DNA of 64,000 bases from Stagnimonas sp965279705 (GTDB lineage: Bacteria > Pseudomonadota > Gammaproteobacteria > Nevskiales > Nevskiaceae), in assembly GCA_965279705.1 (NCBI GenBank), contig OZ257257.1, forward strand, positions 3,472,001-3,536,000, in the 5' to 3' direction. Numbering within the stretch: position 1 is the first letter of the stretch; each line of letters starts with the position of its first letter. Made by a program: the position numbers and the translations under genes. Positions 50,762 to 59,159 of this stretch are shown in pieces. Under the pieces are notes generated by a model, which was not told the DNA's origin, ran no database searches, and worked only from the letters and a program-made list of their open reading frames with translations.

Positions 50762-51823
50762 ATGAACATCCTCGACCGCTATCTGATCCGCGACGCAGCT
50801 GCCTCCTGGGCGGCGGTGGCCATCGTGCTGCTGGCGATCATGCTGTCGACCCGCTTCGCGTTCTTTCTGGCGCTCTCGGCCAAGGGCGATCTGCCGCCGG
50901 GGCTGCTGTTCAATGTGGTCGCACTTTCGAGCCTGCGCTACATGGTGCTGCTGGTGCCGGTGTCGCTGCTCTTGGGCGTGATGCTCTCGCTCGGGCGGCT
51001 CTACAAGGACAACGAAGTGGCCGCGCTCACCGGCTGCGGTATCGGCTTGCAGCAGTTCTACCGGCCTTATGTGATTTTCGGCGTGGCGCTGGCAGCGTTC
51101 ACGGCGGCACTCGCCTTTCAGATCAGCCCCTGGGCGGCGCGGCAGGCGGACTATCTGCTGAAGGATGCCAAGCGCCTGGTGCAATACACGCCGTTCGAGT
51201 CCGGCCGCTTCAAGGCGGTGTCGGATGGGCGCGCGGTGTTCTACACCAGCGATGTCTCGGGTGACGGCACCACGCTGGGCCAAGTGCTGGCCTTCATCGA
51301 GGAGCGTAGCGGCACCACGCTGGTCACGGCGCGGCGCGGCGCACAGAACATCGACGCCGAGACTGGCGAGCGGCACATCGTGCTCTACGACGGCCAGCGC
51401 TCGCAGGTAACGGCTGGCAAGCTCGATACCGAACTGACGACCTTCGACAGCTTTGCCACCCGCATCACGCCGCCCGATTTCGAGTTCAGCAGCGGCAGCC
51501 GGTCCATCCGCAGCACGCAGTCGCTGGCCGCCTCGGCGGACCCGAAGGATCGCGCCGAACTGCACTGGCGCATTGCCGCCCCAGTGTCGGCGCTGGTGCT
51601 GCTGCTGCTGGCCGTGCCGCTGGGGTATCTCGCGCCGCGGCAGGGCCGCTACAGCAAGCTGGTGTGGGGCATCCTCACCTACCTCGCCTATTCCAACCTG
51701 TTGAGCCTGGGCCAGACCTGGCTCGCGAAGGGCACGGTGCCACCCATCGTCGGCCTGTGGTGGGTGCATGCGCTGTTTCTAGGCTTGGCGGGGTTCCTGA
51801 TCTGGCGCCGCGACCGGGTTTGA
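50762..51823 (+). CDS. lptF: LPS export permease LptF
   Basis: Inner-membrane subunit of the LptBFG exporter, 353 residues. It has the opening MNILDRYLIRDAAASWAAVAIVLLAI, a total of six hydrophobic segments, and a central periplasmic beta-jellyroll (GRFKAVSDGRAVFYT, VTARRGAQNI). The final helices contain LLLLAVPLGYLAPRQGRYSKLVWGI. LptF and LptG are usually neighbours in gammaproteobacteria; here the next gene is fbp on the other strand, so lptG is not present nearby. It is followed by a strong terminator. Confidence 0.9.
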   Translation: MNILDRYLIRDAAASWAAVAIVLLAIMLSTRFAFFLALSAKGDLPPGLLFNVVALSSLRYMVLLVPVSLLLGVMLSLGRLYKDNEVAALTGCGIGLQQFYRPYVIFGVALAAFTAALAFQISPWAARQADYLLKDAKRLVQYTPFESGRFKAVSDGRAVFYTSDVSGDGTTLGQVLAFIEERSGTTLVTARRGAQNIDAETGERHIVLYDGQRSQVTAGKLDTELTTFDSFATRITPPDFEFSSGSRSIRSTQSLAASADPKDRAELHWRIAAPVSALVLLLLAVPLGYLAPRQGRYSKLVWGILTYLAYSNLLSLGQTWLAKGTVPPIVGLWWVHALFLGLAGFLIWRRDRV

Positions 51824-51831
51824 GCACCCAC

Positions 51832-51859
51832 AAAAAAGGACGCCGCAGCGTCCTTTTTT
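51832..51859. terminator. Bidirectional intrinsic terminator
   Basis: AAAAAAGGACGC and GCGTCCTTTTTT pair across the loop CGCA, with runs of T in both directions. It ends lptF and the converging fbp gene. Confidence 0.95.
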
Positions 51860-51874
51860 GATGCCGAAAGCCAA

Positions 51875-52876
51875 TCAGCTGGCGTGGTAACTCACCACTT
51901 TCTCGACCTCGTTCTTGCTGCCCATGATCACCGGCACGCGCTGGTGCAGCTTGTGCGGCTGCATCTCCATGATGCGCTCGCGGCCCGTTGAGGCGAGGCC
52001 ACCGGCCTGCTCGATGATGAAGCTCATCGGGTTGGCCTCGTACATCAAGCGTAGCTTGCCGCCCTGCTTCACGGTCTTGGCATCGAGCGGATACATGAAC
52101 ACGCCACCACGGGTGACGATGCGATGCACGTCAGCCACCATCGAGGCAACCCAGCGCATGTTGAAGTCCTTGCCGCGCGGGCCTTCTTTGCCTTCAAAGC
52201 ATTCCTTCACATAGCGCTGCACGGGGGCTTCCCAATGGCGCTCGTTGCTGGCGTTGATGGCGATCTCCTTGGTGTCTTCGGGGATCATCATGTCGCGCTC
52301 GGTCAGCACGAAGCTGCCCTGCTCGCGGTCGAGCGTGAAGGCGTGCACGCCGCTGCCGACGGTGAGAATCAACATGGTGGAAGGGCCATACACCGCATAG
52401 CCCGCCGCGACCTGCGTGGTGCCCGGCTGCAAGAAGGCTTTCTCCTCGCTGCCGCTCACACCCTCGGGGCAGCGCAGCACGCTGAAGATGGTGCCGACGC
52501 TGACGTTGACGTCGATGTTGCTGGAGCCGTCGAGCGGATCGAACAGCAAGAGGTAACCACCCTTGGGATATTCGTCGGGGATGGCCGAGGGCTCATCCAT
52601 TTCCTCTGAGGCCAGCCCAGCCAGATGGCCACCCCAGGCATTGGCTTGCAACAGGATCTCGTTGCTCAGCACGTCGAGCTTCTTCTGCGCCTCGTCCTGA
52701 ATGTTGCTGGTGCCGGCATCGCCCAGCACGCCGCCCAAAGCGCCCTTGCCGACGGCGATGGAAATGCGCTTGCAGGCGCGGGCGACGACTTCGAGCAGCA
52801 GGCGCAGGTCGGGCTTGATCTCGCCCTTGGCGCGCTGCTCTTCGATGAGAAACTGGGTGAGGGTGATGGTTTTCAT
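51875..52876 (-). CDS. fbp: Fructose-1,6-bisphosphatase, class I
   Basis: FBPase of 333 residues, which removes the 1-phosphate from fructose 1,6-bisphosphate in gluconeogenesis. The metal motif DPLDGSSNIDVNVSVGT is intact, with EE in LASEEMDEP before it; the substrate region YVKECFEGKEGPRG and SMVADVHRIVTRGGVFMYP follows, as in class I enzymes. Length is normal. ATG 52876 starts MKTITLTQFLIEEQR, a common beginning for this family. Single gene. Confidence 0.97.
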   Translation of the reverse strand: MKTITLTQFLIEEQRAKGEIKPDLRLLLEVVARACKRISIAVGKGALGGVLGDAGTSNIQDEAQKKLDVLSNEILLQANAWGGHLAGLASEEMDEPSAIPDEYPKGGYLLLFDPLDGSSNIDVNVSVGTIFSVLRCPEGVSGSEEKAFLQPGTTQVAAGYAVYGPSTMLILTVGSGVHAFTLDREQGSFVLTERDMMIPEDTKEIAINASNERHWEAPVQRYVKECFEGKEGPRGKDFNMRWVASMVADVHRIVTRGGVFMYPLDAKTVKQGGKLRLMYEANPMSFIIEQAGGLASTGRERIMEMQPHKLHQRVPVIMGSKNEVEKVVSYHAS

Positions 52877-52935
52877 GGCGGTGCGGTTCGGATGACCGCG
52901 CTAGTTTAACGGTGCAAGCCAGTCAAACACCCACA

Positions 52936-52966
52936 AAAAAAGCCCATCCGTGGGGATGGGCTTTCT
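52936..52966 (-). terminator. Intrinsic terminator of the small lipoprotein gene
   Basis: An 11-bp stem AAAGCCCATCC/GGATGGGCTTT with loop GTGG, with a T run after it on the minus strand. It lies between the lipoprotein gene and fbp. Confidence 0.9.
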
Positions 52967-52983
52967 CATACGCTGACCAATCG

Positions 52984-53211
52984 TTACTTGGGGTCTGGCG
53001 TCACGGCATCTTTTGCAGCTTCGCCTGCGTTCTCGATGGCCTTGGCGGCATCTTCGCCAGCGTCCTTCAACTTCTCGTTGGGGCGGACGTCGAGGCCATC
53101 CTTCACCTTGTCTTCGAGCTTCTCGATGGGTGTTTCCGGCTTCTTTTCGCAGGCGGTCAGGCCGAGGCCCAAGGTCAGCACGGCATACATCGCGGCGTTA
53201 TGCAGTTTCAT
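52984..53211 (-). CDS. Small lipoprotein, 75 residues
   Basis: Predicted lipoprotein: signal MKLHNAAMYAVLTLGLG and lipobox L-T-A-C. The mature part is short, charged and helical (PIEKLEDKVKDGLDVRPNEKLKDAGEDAAKAIENAGEA, quoted in part as PIEKLEDKVKDG and EDAAKAIENAGEAAKDA), resembling YtxH- or apolipoprotein-like stress lipoproteins. The family is not certain. It has its own terminator and stands between fbp and mscL. Confidence 0.75.
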   Translation of the reverse strand: MKLHNAAMYAVLTLGLGLTACEKKPETPIEKLEDKVKDGLDVRPNEKLKDAGEDAAKAIENAGEAAKDAVTPDPK

Positions 53212-53309
53212 ATGAACTCCTGTTGGAAAAATTGGCGTCGTCTCTTAACGCCCGGAGGCAGGAGACGACACATTTTTTACAAAGTGGCTGAACCGTACCT
53301 GATCGCCGA

Positions 53310-53729
53310 TCAGCTCTGCTTCTTGAGCAGATCGCGAATCTCGGTCAACAGGGTTTCCTGCGCCGTCGGCGGTGGCGGCACTGCGGCCTGCTTCTGCATC
53401 ACCCTGTTCATGCCCTTCACCAGCATGAAGATCGCCCAGGCGACGATGATGAAGTTGAGGATGGTCTGGATGAACTTGCCGTAGCCCAGCAGCACCGGCG
53501 GCACGGCCTTGATGCTGCCATCGGCGCTGGCGGCTACACCTTCTTTCAGCACGAAGGCTGCCTTGGAGAAATCGACGCCGCCAGTCAGCACGCCCACCAG
53601 CGGCATGATGAGGTCGCCCACCAGGGAGGTGACGATGGCACCGAAGGCACCGCCGATGACCACGCCGACGGCCAGGTCCAGCACGTTGCCCCGCATCGCG
53701 AAGGCTTTGAACTCTTGCAGCATGCTCAT
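53310..53729 (-). CDS. mscL: Large-conductance mechanosensitive channel
   Basis: MscL of 139 residues, a pentameric inner-membrane safety valve against osmotic downshock. The opening MLQEFKAFAMRGNVLDLAVGVVIGGAFG and pore helix are typical. The second helix is FIQTILNFIIVAWAIFMLVKGMNR, and the C-terminal bundle is ETLLTEIRDLLK. Two starts, ATG 53729 and 53723, differ by two residues; the first has GGGAG upstream. Upstream frame residues are not translated. Single gene. Confidence 0.96.
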   Translation of the reverse strand: MSMLQEFKAFAMRGNVLDLAVGVVIGGAFGAIVTSLVGDLIMPLVGVLTGGVDFSKAAFVLKEGVAASADGSIKAVPPVLLGYGKFIQTILNFIIVAWAIFMLVKGMNRVMQKQAAVPPPPTAQETLLTEIRDLLKKQS

Positions 53730-53796
53730 ATTTGGGTGCTCCCTGATGATTGAGGTACGCGGATTGTAGCCACCGCTCAGCATTGATCGGAGTGGC

Positions 53797-54645
53797 TTAT
53801 AGACACTGCGGCAGGCCGCTGGCCAGGTCGGCATGGCGCAGCTTGAAGCCCAGCGCCTGCAAACGCGCGGGCGTAATGCGCTTCGATTCCTCGAAGAACG
53901 ACACCAGCATGGGCGAGAGCCGGGTTCGCGCCTCCTCGATGCCGATCTGCTTAGGCGCTGGCAACCCCAGCAGCGCGGCGCAGCGCAGAAAGTAATCCGT
54001 CATCGTCGTCGGCTGCCCGTCGCTGATGTTGTAGGCCGCACCGGCAGCGCCCTCGGCGAGTGCGAGCACGGCGGCATCGGCCAAGTCATCGGCATGGATG
54101 CGGTTGGTGAAGGGCGCGTCTTCGGCACGCAGGATCGGCTCGCCCTTTTGCAGGCGCGCGATCGGCAGGCGGCCGGGGCCGTAGATGCCGGGCACGCGCA
54201 AGGTCACCGTCCTGCCACCCGAGCGCGCGGCCCAGGCGCGCAGGTGCAACTCCGCCGCCAGCCGACGCAGCCCGCGCTCGCTCTGCGGCTTGAGCGGCTC
54301 GGCCTCGTCGATCCAGCGGCCCTGGCAATCGCCGTAGACACCGGTGGTGGAGATATAGAGCAGGCCTTGCGCGGGTGTTTCGAGCCTGGCGAGTGCGGCG
54401 GCAAGGCGCGGGTCGTCCACCCCGCGCACGGGTGGTGGCGCGCACCAGTAGATGGCATCGGCCTGGGGTAGTGGCCAGTCGGCATCGAGATCCGCAATCA
54501 GCGGCGTGATGCCTTTCACTTGTAGATCGGCAGCCGCATCGGCACGGCGCAGCACGCCGGTCACGTGATGGCCGTGCGCCAGATGTCGCGCCGCAATGCG
54601 CGTGCCGATGTCGCCGCAGCCGACGATGAGGATGTGTTGAGTCAT
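53797..54645 (-). CDS. NAD-dependent epimerase/dehydratase family protein (YeeZ-like)
   Basis: Extended short-chain dehydrogenase-like protein of 282 residues. The Rossmann motif is ILIVGCGDIGTRIA; later blocks are LLYISTTGVYGDCQGRWIDE and VTLRVPGIYGPGRLP, then FTNRIHADDLADAAVLAL. The YxxxK catalytic pair is not clear: the Tyr is in GVYGD and the usual Lys is replaced, as in YeeZ-type members. The substrate is unknown. Start at 54645 puts the Rossmann motif at the N-terminus. It follows the DUF1501 gene in the same direction after 40 bases. Confidence 0.85.
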   Translation of the reverse strand: MTQHILIVGCGDIGTRIAARHLAHGHHVTGVLRRADAAADLQVKGITPLIADLDADWPLPQADAIYWCAPPPVRGVDDPRLAAALARLETPAQGLLYISTTGVYGDCQGRWIDEAEPLKPQSERGLRRLAAELHLRAWAARSGGRTVTLRVPGIYGPGRLPIARLQKGEPILRAEDAPFTNRIHADDLADAAVLALAEGAAGAAYNISDGQPTTMTDYFLRCAALLGLPAPKQIGIEEARTRLSPMLVSFFEESKRITPARLQALGFKLRHADLASGLPQCL

Positions 54646-54685
54646 GCCTGCCAGCCTGACCACTCCGCCCGCCCGCGACAAGGCT

Positions 54686-56056
54686 TTAGACAAATCCCAG
54701 ATTGCGCTCGCTGAAATTGCGCAGGTTGGGGAACACCATATCGAGATCGCTGTTGCTCACGCCAAACCAGCTGCTGAGTGTTGCGGCGACCTGGTCGGTC
54801 GATGTGGTCGGCAAGGTCGCGCCGCGGCCGGTATCGCTCGCGCCGCCGACCGCGAGGCTGGGGAACGTCCCGTACAGCTTGTTGCCCTGCACACCGCCGC
54901 CCATTACCAGCGTGTGGCCGCCCCAGCCGTGATCGGTGCCGTCGCCGTTGCTGGTGAGCGTGCGGCCGAACTCGCTGGCGACGAAGGTGGTGACCAGGTT
55001 CTCGGCGCTGATCTCGGCGAGCGCATCCTGAAAACTCTTCAGGGCCTTGCTCAGCTCGCCCAGTTTCTTGGCCTGGTCGACCAGCAGCGTGTCATGGAAA
55101 TCCCAGCCGCCGATCTGAACGAAAAATACCTGCCGCTGAACGCCCAGGGCGTCGCGGGCGCGCACCATCTGCGCGGCCATCTTCAGCTGCTTACTCAGGC
55201 CGTCGGTGCCGAAGGAAGTGGTCAGCGCGGGCACGCTTTTCAATGCGGCATTCACCGTCTCGGCGGTCTGGTAGCTGCGCGTCAGCGTGCTACCGAACTC
55301 CTGCTGCAACAGGCTCGGGTCGTTGCCGGATTGCCGCAGCAGTTCGAGGAACAAGGCGCGGCGCTTGCCTTGCCGATAGCCCGTATCCCGATAGATGTTC
55401 ATCTCCGGCGCACCACCGGTACCGATGTTGTAGAACACCGTCTCGCGCCCGCCTTGGAAGATGTTGTTGCCGTTGATGCTGACGTTCATCGCCAGCGACT
55501 GGCGAAAGCCCTGGCTGTTCAAGAGGTCAGCTGTTCGCCCCGCCCAGCCATAGCGTTCGGTGGAGTTGGCGATGCAGGTTTGCGTCAGCGCCTGCTGGTC
55601 CGAGTGGCTGAACAGCTGGTAGGGCAGCGGCACGCTCTCGGCCTTGTATTGCGCGAGCGAAGTAGGCTGCACCAACGGCCCGTTGTTGACCACGAACGCC
55701 GCCTTGCCGGCGTTGAACAGCGTCTGTATTTCCGGGCACGAGGGATGCAGGCCATACCGCAGGCTGCCGGTGTTGCTGGGGTTGATTGCCAGAAGATCGG
55801 CCTTGGCCAGCGCCAGGTTCTTGCGACTGTCGGCGTATTCCTTGTAGGCCGCATCGCTGCGCGGCACCAGCCAGTTGTAGCTGTCGTTGCCGCCATTCAG
55901 GAATACGCAGACCAGCGCCTTGTAGCCGGCGGTGTCGCTGGCCGCCATCGCGGTTTGCAGGCTGCCGAGTGTGGCCATCAGCGAAGCCGACGCCGTGGTT
56001 TGCGCACCCAGCCGCAGCACGTCGCGGCGGTTGAGATTGCGATTGAGGATGTTCAT
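54686..56056 (-). CDS. DUF1501 secreted protein with Tat signal
   Basis: Protein of 456 residues with a twin-arginine signal (NRRDVLRLGAQTTASASLMATLG). Family blocks: VCVFLNGGNDSYNWLVP, VVNNGPLVQPTS, HSDQQALTQT, FFVQIGGWDFHD and VVASEFGRTLTSNGDGTDHGWGGHTLVMGGGVQG. DUF1501 proteins belong to the alkaline phosphatase/sulfatase-like superfamily and always accompany DUF1800 proteins. The role is not established. It follows the DUF1800 gene after 10 bases, so the pair is one operon. Confidence 0.9.
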   Translation of the reverse strand: MNILNRNLNRRDVLRLGAQTTASASLMATLGSLQTAMAASDTAGYKALVCVFLNGGNDSYNWLVPRSDAAYKEYADSRKNLALAKADLLAINPSNTGSLRYGLHPSCPEIQTLFNAGKAAFVVNNGPLVQPTSLAQYKAESVPLPYQLFSHSDQQALTQTCIANSTERYGWAGRTADLLNSQGFRQSLAMNVSINGNNIFQGGRETVFYNIGTGGAPEMNIYRDTGYRQGKRRALFLELLRQSGNDPSLLQQEFGSTLTRSYQTAETVNAALKSVPALTTSFGTDGLSKQLKMAAQMVRARDALGVQRQVFFVQIGGWDFHDTLLVDQAKKLGELSKALKSFQDALAEISAENLVTTFVASEFGRTLTSNGDGTDHGWGGHTLVMGGGVQGNKLYGTFPSLAVGGASDTGRGATLPTTSTDQVAATLSSWFGVSNSDLDMVFPNLRNFSERNLGFV

Positions 56057-56066
56057 GGGCAGCGCC

Positions 56067-57788
56067 TTACTGTTGCAGCGCGAACTGCGCGCTGCTGCTG
56101 ATGTGATGGGCCAAGTCGTAGAGCCGGTTGCCGGCGTCGCTGCTCGGCGTGGTTTTCACGTAGTCGATCAATGCAGCCTTGTATTCATTGCTCATGCGCC
56201 CCCCCAGGAACACCACACCCAACTCATCGACAAAGCCCGGCAGGTTGGCGTCCAGCGTGCGGTTCTCCCACGGCCGGTAGTCGAGCAGGATGCTGCGCTC
56301 GTTGTAGAAGCTGCGCCCTTCGCCGCCGCTCCACTGATAAACCACGGTGACGTTGTCCATCGCGTTGGCCAGGTTGGTGATGCTGGTCTCGTTGGTGATC
56401 TGACACTCGGGGCACGCCAGCCCGGCGTTGGTGAGCGCGCCCACGGGGCGGTAGTCAGGTCGGAAGAAATTGAACACGCTGTTGCTGCGCAGCGGTGCCT
56501 GGCTGTACGGGCCCTCGGGGTTCCACTCGTCATAGCGGCCGTTCTTGCCGATGGCGCTGAAGAAGCGCCAGAGATGCGTGCTGCGCAGCAGCGGCTCCTT
56601 GATCTTGCCGAAGCGCTGCGGCTCTGCGCTGTTGCCGTTGCGCGCCTCGGTGTCGGTGAGGATGGCCTTGACCACCGCGAACAGATCGCCGCGCACGCCC
56701 ACCCCGTTGTCGTTGAAGCGCGCCGCCACCCGCGCCACATAGGCCGGGCTGGGGTTGCTGGTCACCAGCCGCTGGATCAGCTGCCGGCCGATAAAGGGGC
56801 CGACGTTGGCATGGTTGAACAGCACGTCGAGAGCCATTTCGAGTTCGGCATCGGCCTGCAGGCCGGCCGGGATCGGCGTGTTGCCAACAATGACCTTCGC
56901 GCCGGTGTCGTGAAACTGCTGCCAGCTCTCCATCGGCTTCAGGCCATCTAGCGTGCCGTAGAGAAACTTGTAGTCCGGGTCGCTGGTGGTTTCATGCTGC
57001 GAGCCAAAGCCAGTGAAGACGCGGGCAAGGCCTTCGATATCCGGCTGCTTGTAGGTAGGTATGACCGCACCATCGGCACTGAGCCTGGGCGTGCCGTCGA
57101 GATTGAGCTGCACCAGGCCAATGGTGCACAGCTGCATCACCTCGCGCGCGAAGTTCTCATCGGCGCGGATGCCGGCGGCGACATCGGGCTTTTGGTTGCG
57201 CAGCATCGACAGGTACTGACCCATCTGCACCGACAGCGTCACCTCCTTGAGCAGCGTGCGGTAGTTGCCGAGCGCGTTGCGGGCCAGCAGGTCGTAATAG
57301 TTGCCCAGGCCTTCGACGTCGTTGTTGAGCGGGCCGGATTGATCCGAAACCACGAAGATCTCGGACAGCGCAAACGCCATGCGCTGGCGCAACTGGTCTT
57401 CGCCCCTGACCGCGTTGCGCCACCACACATCCATGCGGGCGTTTTGATACACGTTCTCGCCGTTGGCCTTGAGCTGTTGCAGGTAAGGCAGCTCCAGCGA
57501 CACCGGCTTGCCGCGTTGCGACTCCAGCCAAGCGTCGAAGCCGGTCGCATTCTGCAAGGCCTCGACCTCGGCCAACGTCGGACCGAAAGTGGCCTGCGTG
57601 AGAAACCGCGCCGCCGCGACCTTACCCACCGGCAGCTGCGGTACGGGTGTTGGCGTCGGCGCTGGCACGGGGCTGGGCGAGGCTGGCGTGCTGCCGGCAC
57701 CGCCGCCGCCACAGGCGCTGAGACTCAGGATCGCCCCCACGCCAACGCTGCGCGCAGCGCCCCATTTCACAGATGCCTTGATGCCCAT
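56067..57788 (-). CDS. DUF1800 lipoprotein
   Basis: Protein of 573 residues, exported as a lipoprotein (lipobox L-S-A-C followed by a Gly and Pro linker). DUF1800 blocks: AARFLTQATFGPTLAEV, MDVWWRNAVRGEDQLRQRMAFALSEIFVVS, NFAREVMQLCTIGLVQLNLDG, and LRSNSVFNFFRPDYRPVG. Start ATG 57788 is chosen for the signal peptide; 37 upstream codons are likely untranslated. It pairs with the DUF1501 gene. The function of the pair is unknown; a role in envelope or extracellular polymer metabolism has been suggested by context in other bacteria. Confidence 0.88.
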   Translation of the reverse strand: MGIKASVKWGAARSVGVGAILSLSACGGGGAGSTPASPSPVPAPTPTPVPQLPVGKVAAARFLTQATFGPTLAEVEALQNATGFDAWLESQRGKPVSLELPYLQQLKANGENVYQNARMDVWWRNAVRGEDQLRQRMAFALSEIFVVSDQSGPLNNDVEGLGNYYDLLARNALGNYRTLLKEVTLSVQMGQYLSMLRNQKPDVAAGIRADENFAREVMQLCTIGLVQLNLDGTPRLSADGAVIPTYKQPDIEGLARVFTGFGSQHETTSDPDYKFLYGTLDGLKPMESWQQFHDTGAKVIVGNTPIPAGLQADAELEMALDVLFNHANVGPFIGRQLIQRLVTSNPSPAYVARVAARFNDNGVGVRGDLFAVVKAILTDTEARNGNSAEPQRFGKIKEPLLRSTHLWRFFSAIGKNGRYDEWNPEGPYSQAPLRSNSVFNFFRPDYRPVGALTNAGLACPECQITNETSITNLANAMDNVTVVYQWSGGEGRSFYNERSILLDYRPWENRTLDANLPGFVDELGVVFLGGRMSNEYKAALIDYVKTTPSSDAGNRLYDLAHHISSSAQFALQQ

Positions 57789-57968
57789 CGTCCGCACGCC
57801 TCCATCGCCCTTGATCGCACTGTTGCACCAGCGCGTGAGCGAATCCTCACAGACCAAATCGCACTTGGGTGGGATGGGGCGCACGGTTCTGCGCCGCATA
57901 GGCGCAAGGGTATTGTTAGACCGACTGGCGGAGCGGCTGCGTCAGGTCTGGCCCGACGCGTTTGCAGG

Positions 57969-59159
57969 TCAGTGCGGCTGTGCCGCGAGTTCGAGCCCGG
58001 CCTTGTAGTAGGCCTGCGCTTCCTGCGGGGCCTGCGTCATCTCGCAGAGTCGGGCGAGTTCCAGATAGGCGCTGGGCGTCGGCGCGGTGGCAATCACCGC
58101 TTCGAGATAGCTCTTGGCCTTGCCCCAGAGCTTGTTCTTGAGGCAGACCTGACCTGCGGTTTCGAGCAGGGCCGTTTTCTCGCCGTGCTCCTGCAACCAG
58201 CGTTCGAGCGTGGCGAGCTGGGCGATGGGGTCTTCGCTGTAGAGCGGGCCGTACAGTCGCACCAGCACATCGTCCCAGCGCTTGGCCAGCTGGCTTTCGA
58301 TGAAGGCGCGCGCCTCGGCATCGGCGTTCAGTCGTGCGAGACCGGTGGCGTATTCGCGGGTCACTTCCGGCACGGCGCGCACATCGGCGGGTGTGGCCTC
58401 CCAGACGGCTTTGAGTTCAGACAGGCGCGCGGCATGGATGGCCGCGCGCAGCAACTCGATCGCCGCCTGCATCGAGAGTTCGCGCCAGCGCGCTTCGGTG
58501 AGCGCCTTGCGTGCAGACGACTCGGCCAGCAAAGCGCGTAAGCCGGCCCACTCGCCCAGCTCGGCATGGCTCTCGGCGAGCAGCTCCATCGCGTAGGCGT
58601 GCTGGCCGTCTTTCTGCCGCAGGCTGCGGGCAGTGTCACGCAGCAGGGCAAACTCGCCTCGCTCGCGTTGCAGCTCGGCCTGGGTCAGCAGCAGGGCGAA
58701 GTCGAGCTTCGGCGCGATCTCGCGCACCCGCTGCAGATAGGCATCACGGCGTTCGGGTGCGCCGACGCGCTGGGCCGCTCTCGCGGCGGCCAGATAGTTG
58801 AGGTGCTGCGCATGATGATCGCTGGCGCGTCGCACCAGTTCGACTTCGGCGCGCTTCCACTGGCCCTCGAACAGCCGCAGCAGGCCGCGCTCGAACGACA
58901 GCTGCGCGGCATCGGCCTTGCGACGGTCGTGGTGGCTCTTCCAGCGGCCGGGCAGCGCCACACCGGCGCGAATCAGCTTGAAGCCGTAGAACACCGCCAG
59001 CACCACGAACACCACAGCGGCGATGAAGCCGAGCAGCGAAGTCTCCAGCACCCAGGGGCCATAGCTGACCAGCACATAGCCAGTTTCGGCGCGCAGCTGG
59101 AACGCCGCGAACACGCCGACGCCGAGCGCGAGCGCCAGCACGAAGAAGAACGGCAGCAT
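57969..59159 (-). CDS. hemY: HemY-like TPR membrane protein
   Basis: Inner-membrane protein of 396 residues of the proteobacterial HemY family (not the oxidase of the same name). Two N-terminal membrane helices (MLPFFFVLALALGVGVFAAF and LETSLLGFIAAVVFVVLAVFYGF) precede a TPR-like helical region (FERGLLRLFEGQWKRAEVEL, ELARLCEMTQAPQEAQAYYKAGLEL). It is linked to late heme biosynthesis by gene order. ATG 59159 overlaps the hemX stop by one base (TGATG). Last gene of the hem cluster. Confidence 0.9.
   Translation of the reverse strand: MLPFFFVLALALGVGVFAAFQLRAETGYVLVSYGPWVLETSLLGFIAAVVFVVLAVFYGFKLIRAGVALPGRWKSHHDRRKADAAQLSFERGLLRLFEGQWKRAEVELVRRASDHHAQHLNYLAAARAAQRVGAPERRDAYLQRVREIAPKLDFALLLTQAELQRERGEFALLRDTARSLRQKDGQHAYAMELLAESHAELGEWAGLRALLAESSARKALTEARWRELSMQAAIELLRAAIHAARLSELKAVWEATPADVRAVPEVTREYATGLARLNADAEARAFIESQLAKRWDDVLVRLYGPLYSEDPIAQLATLERWLQEHGEKTALLETAGQVCLKNKLWGKAKSYLEAVIATAPTPSAYLELARLCEMTQAPQEAQAYYKAGLELAAQPH

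Noticed and set aside
54644..56101. 485-codon plus-strand frame opposite the DUF1501 gene
   Set aside because: The minus strand encodes a Tat-exported protein with family motifs; the plus frame is a shadow.
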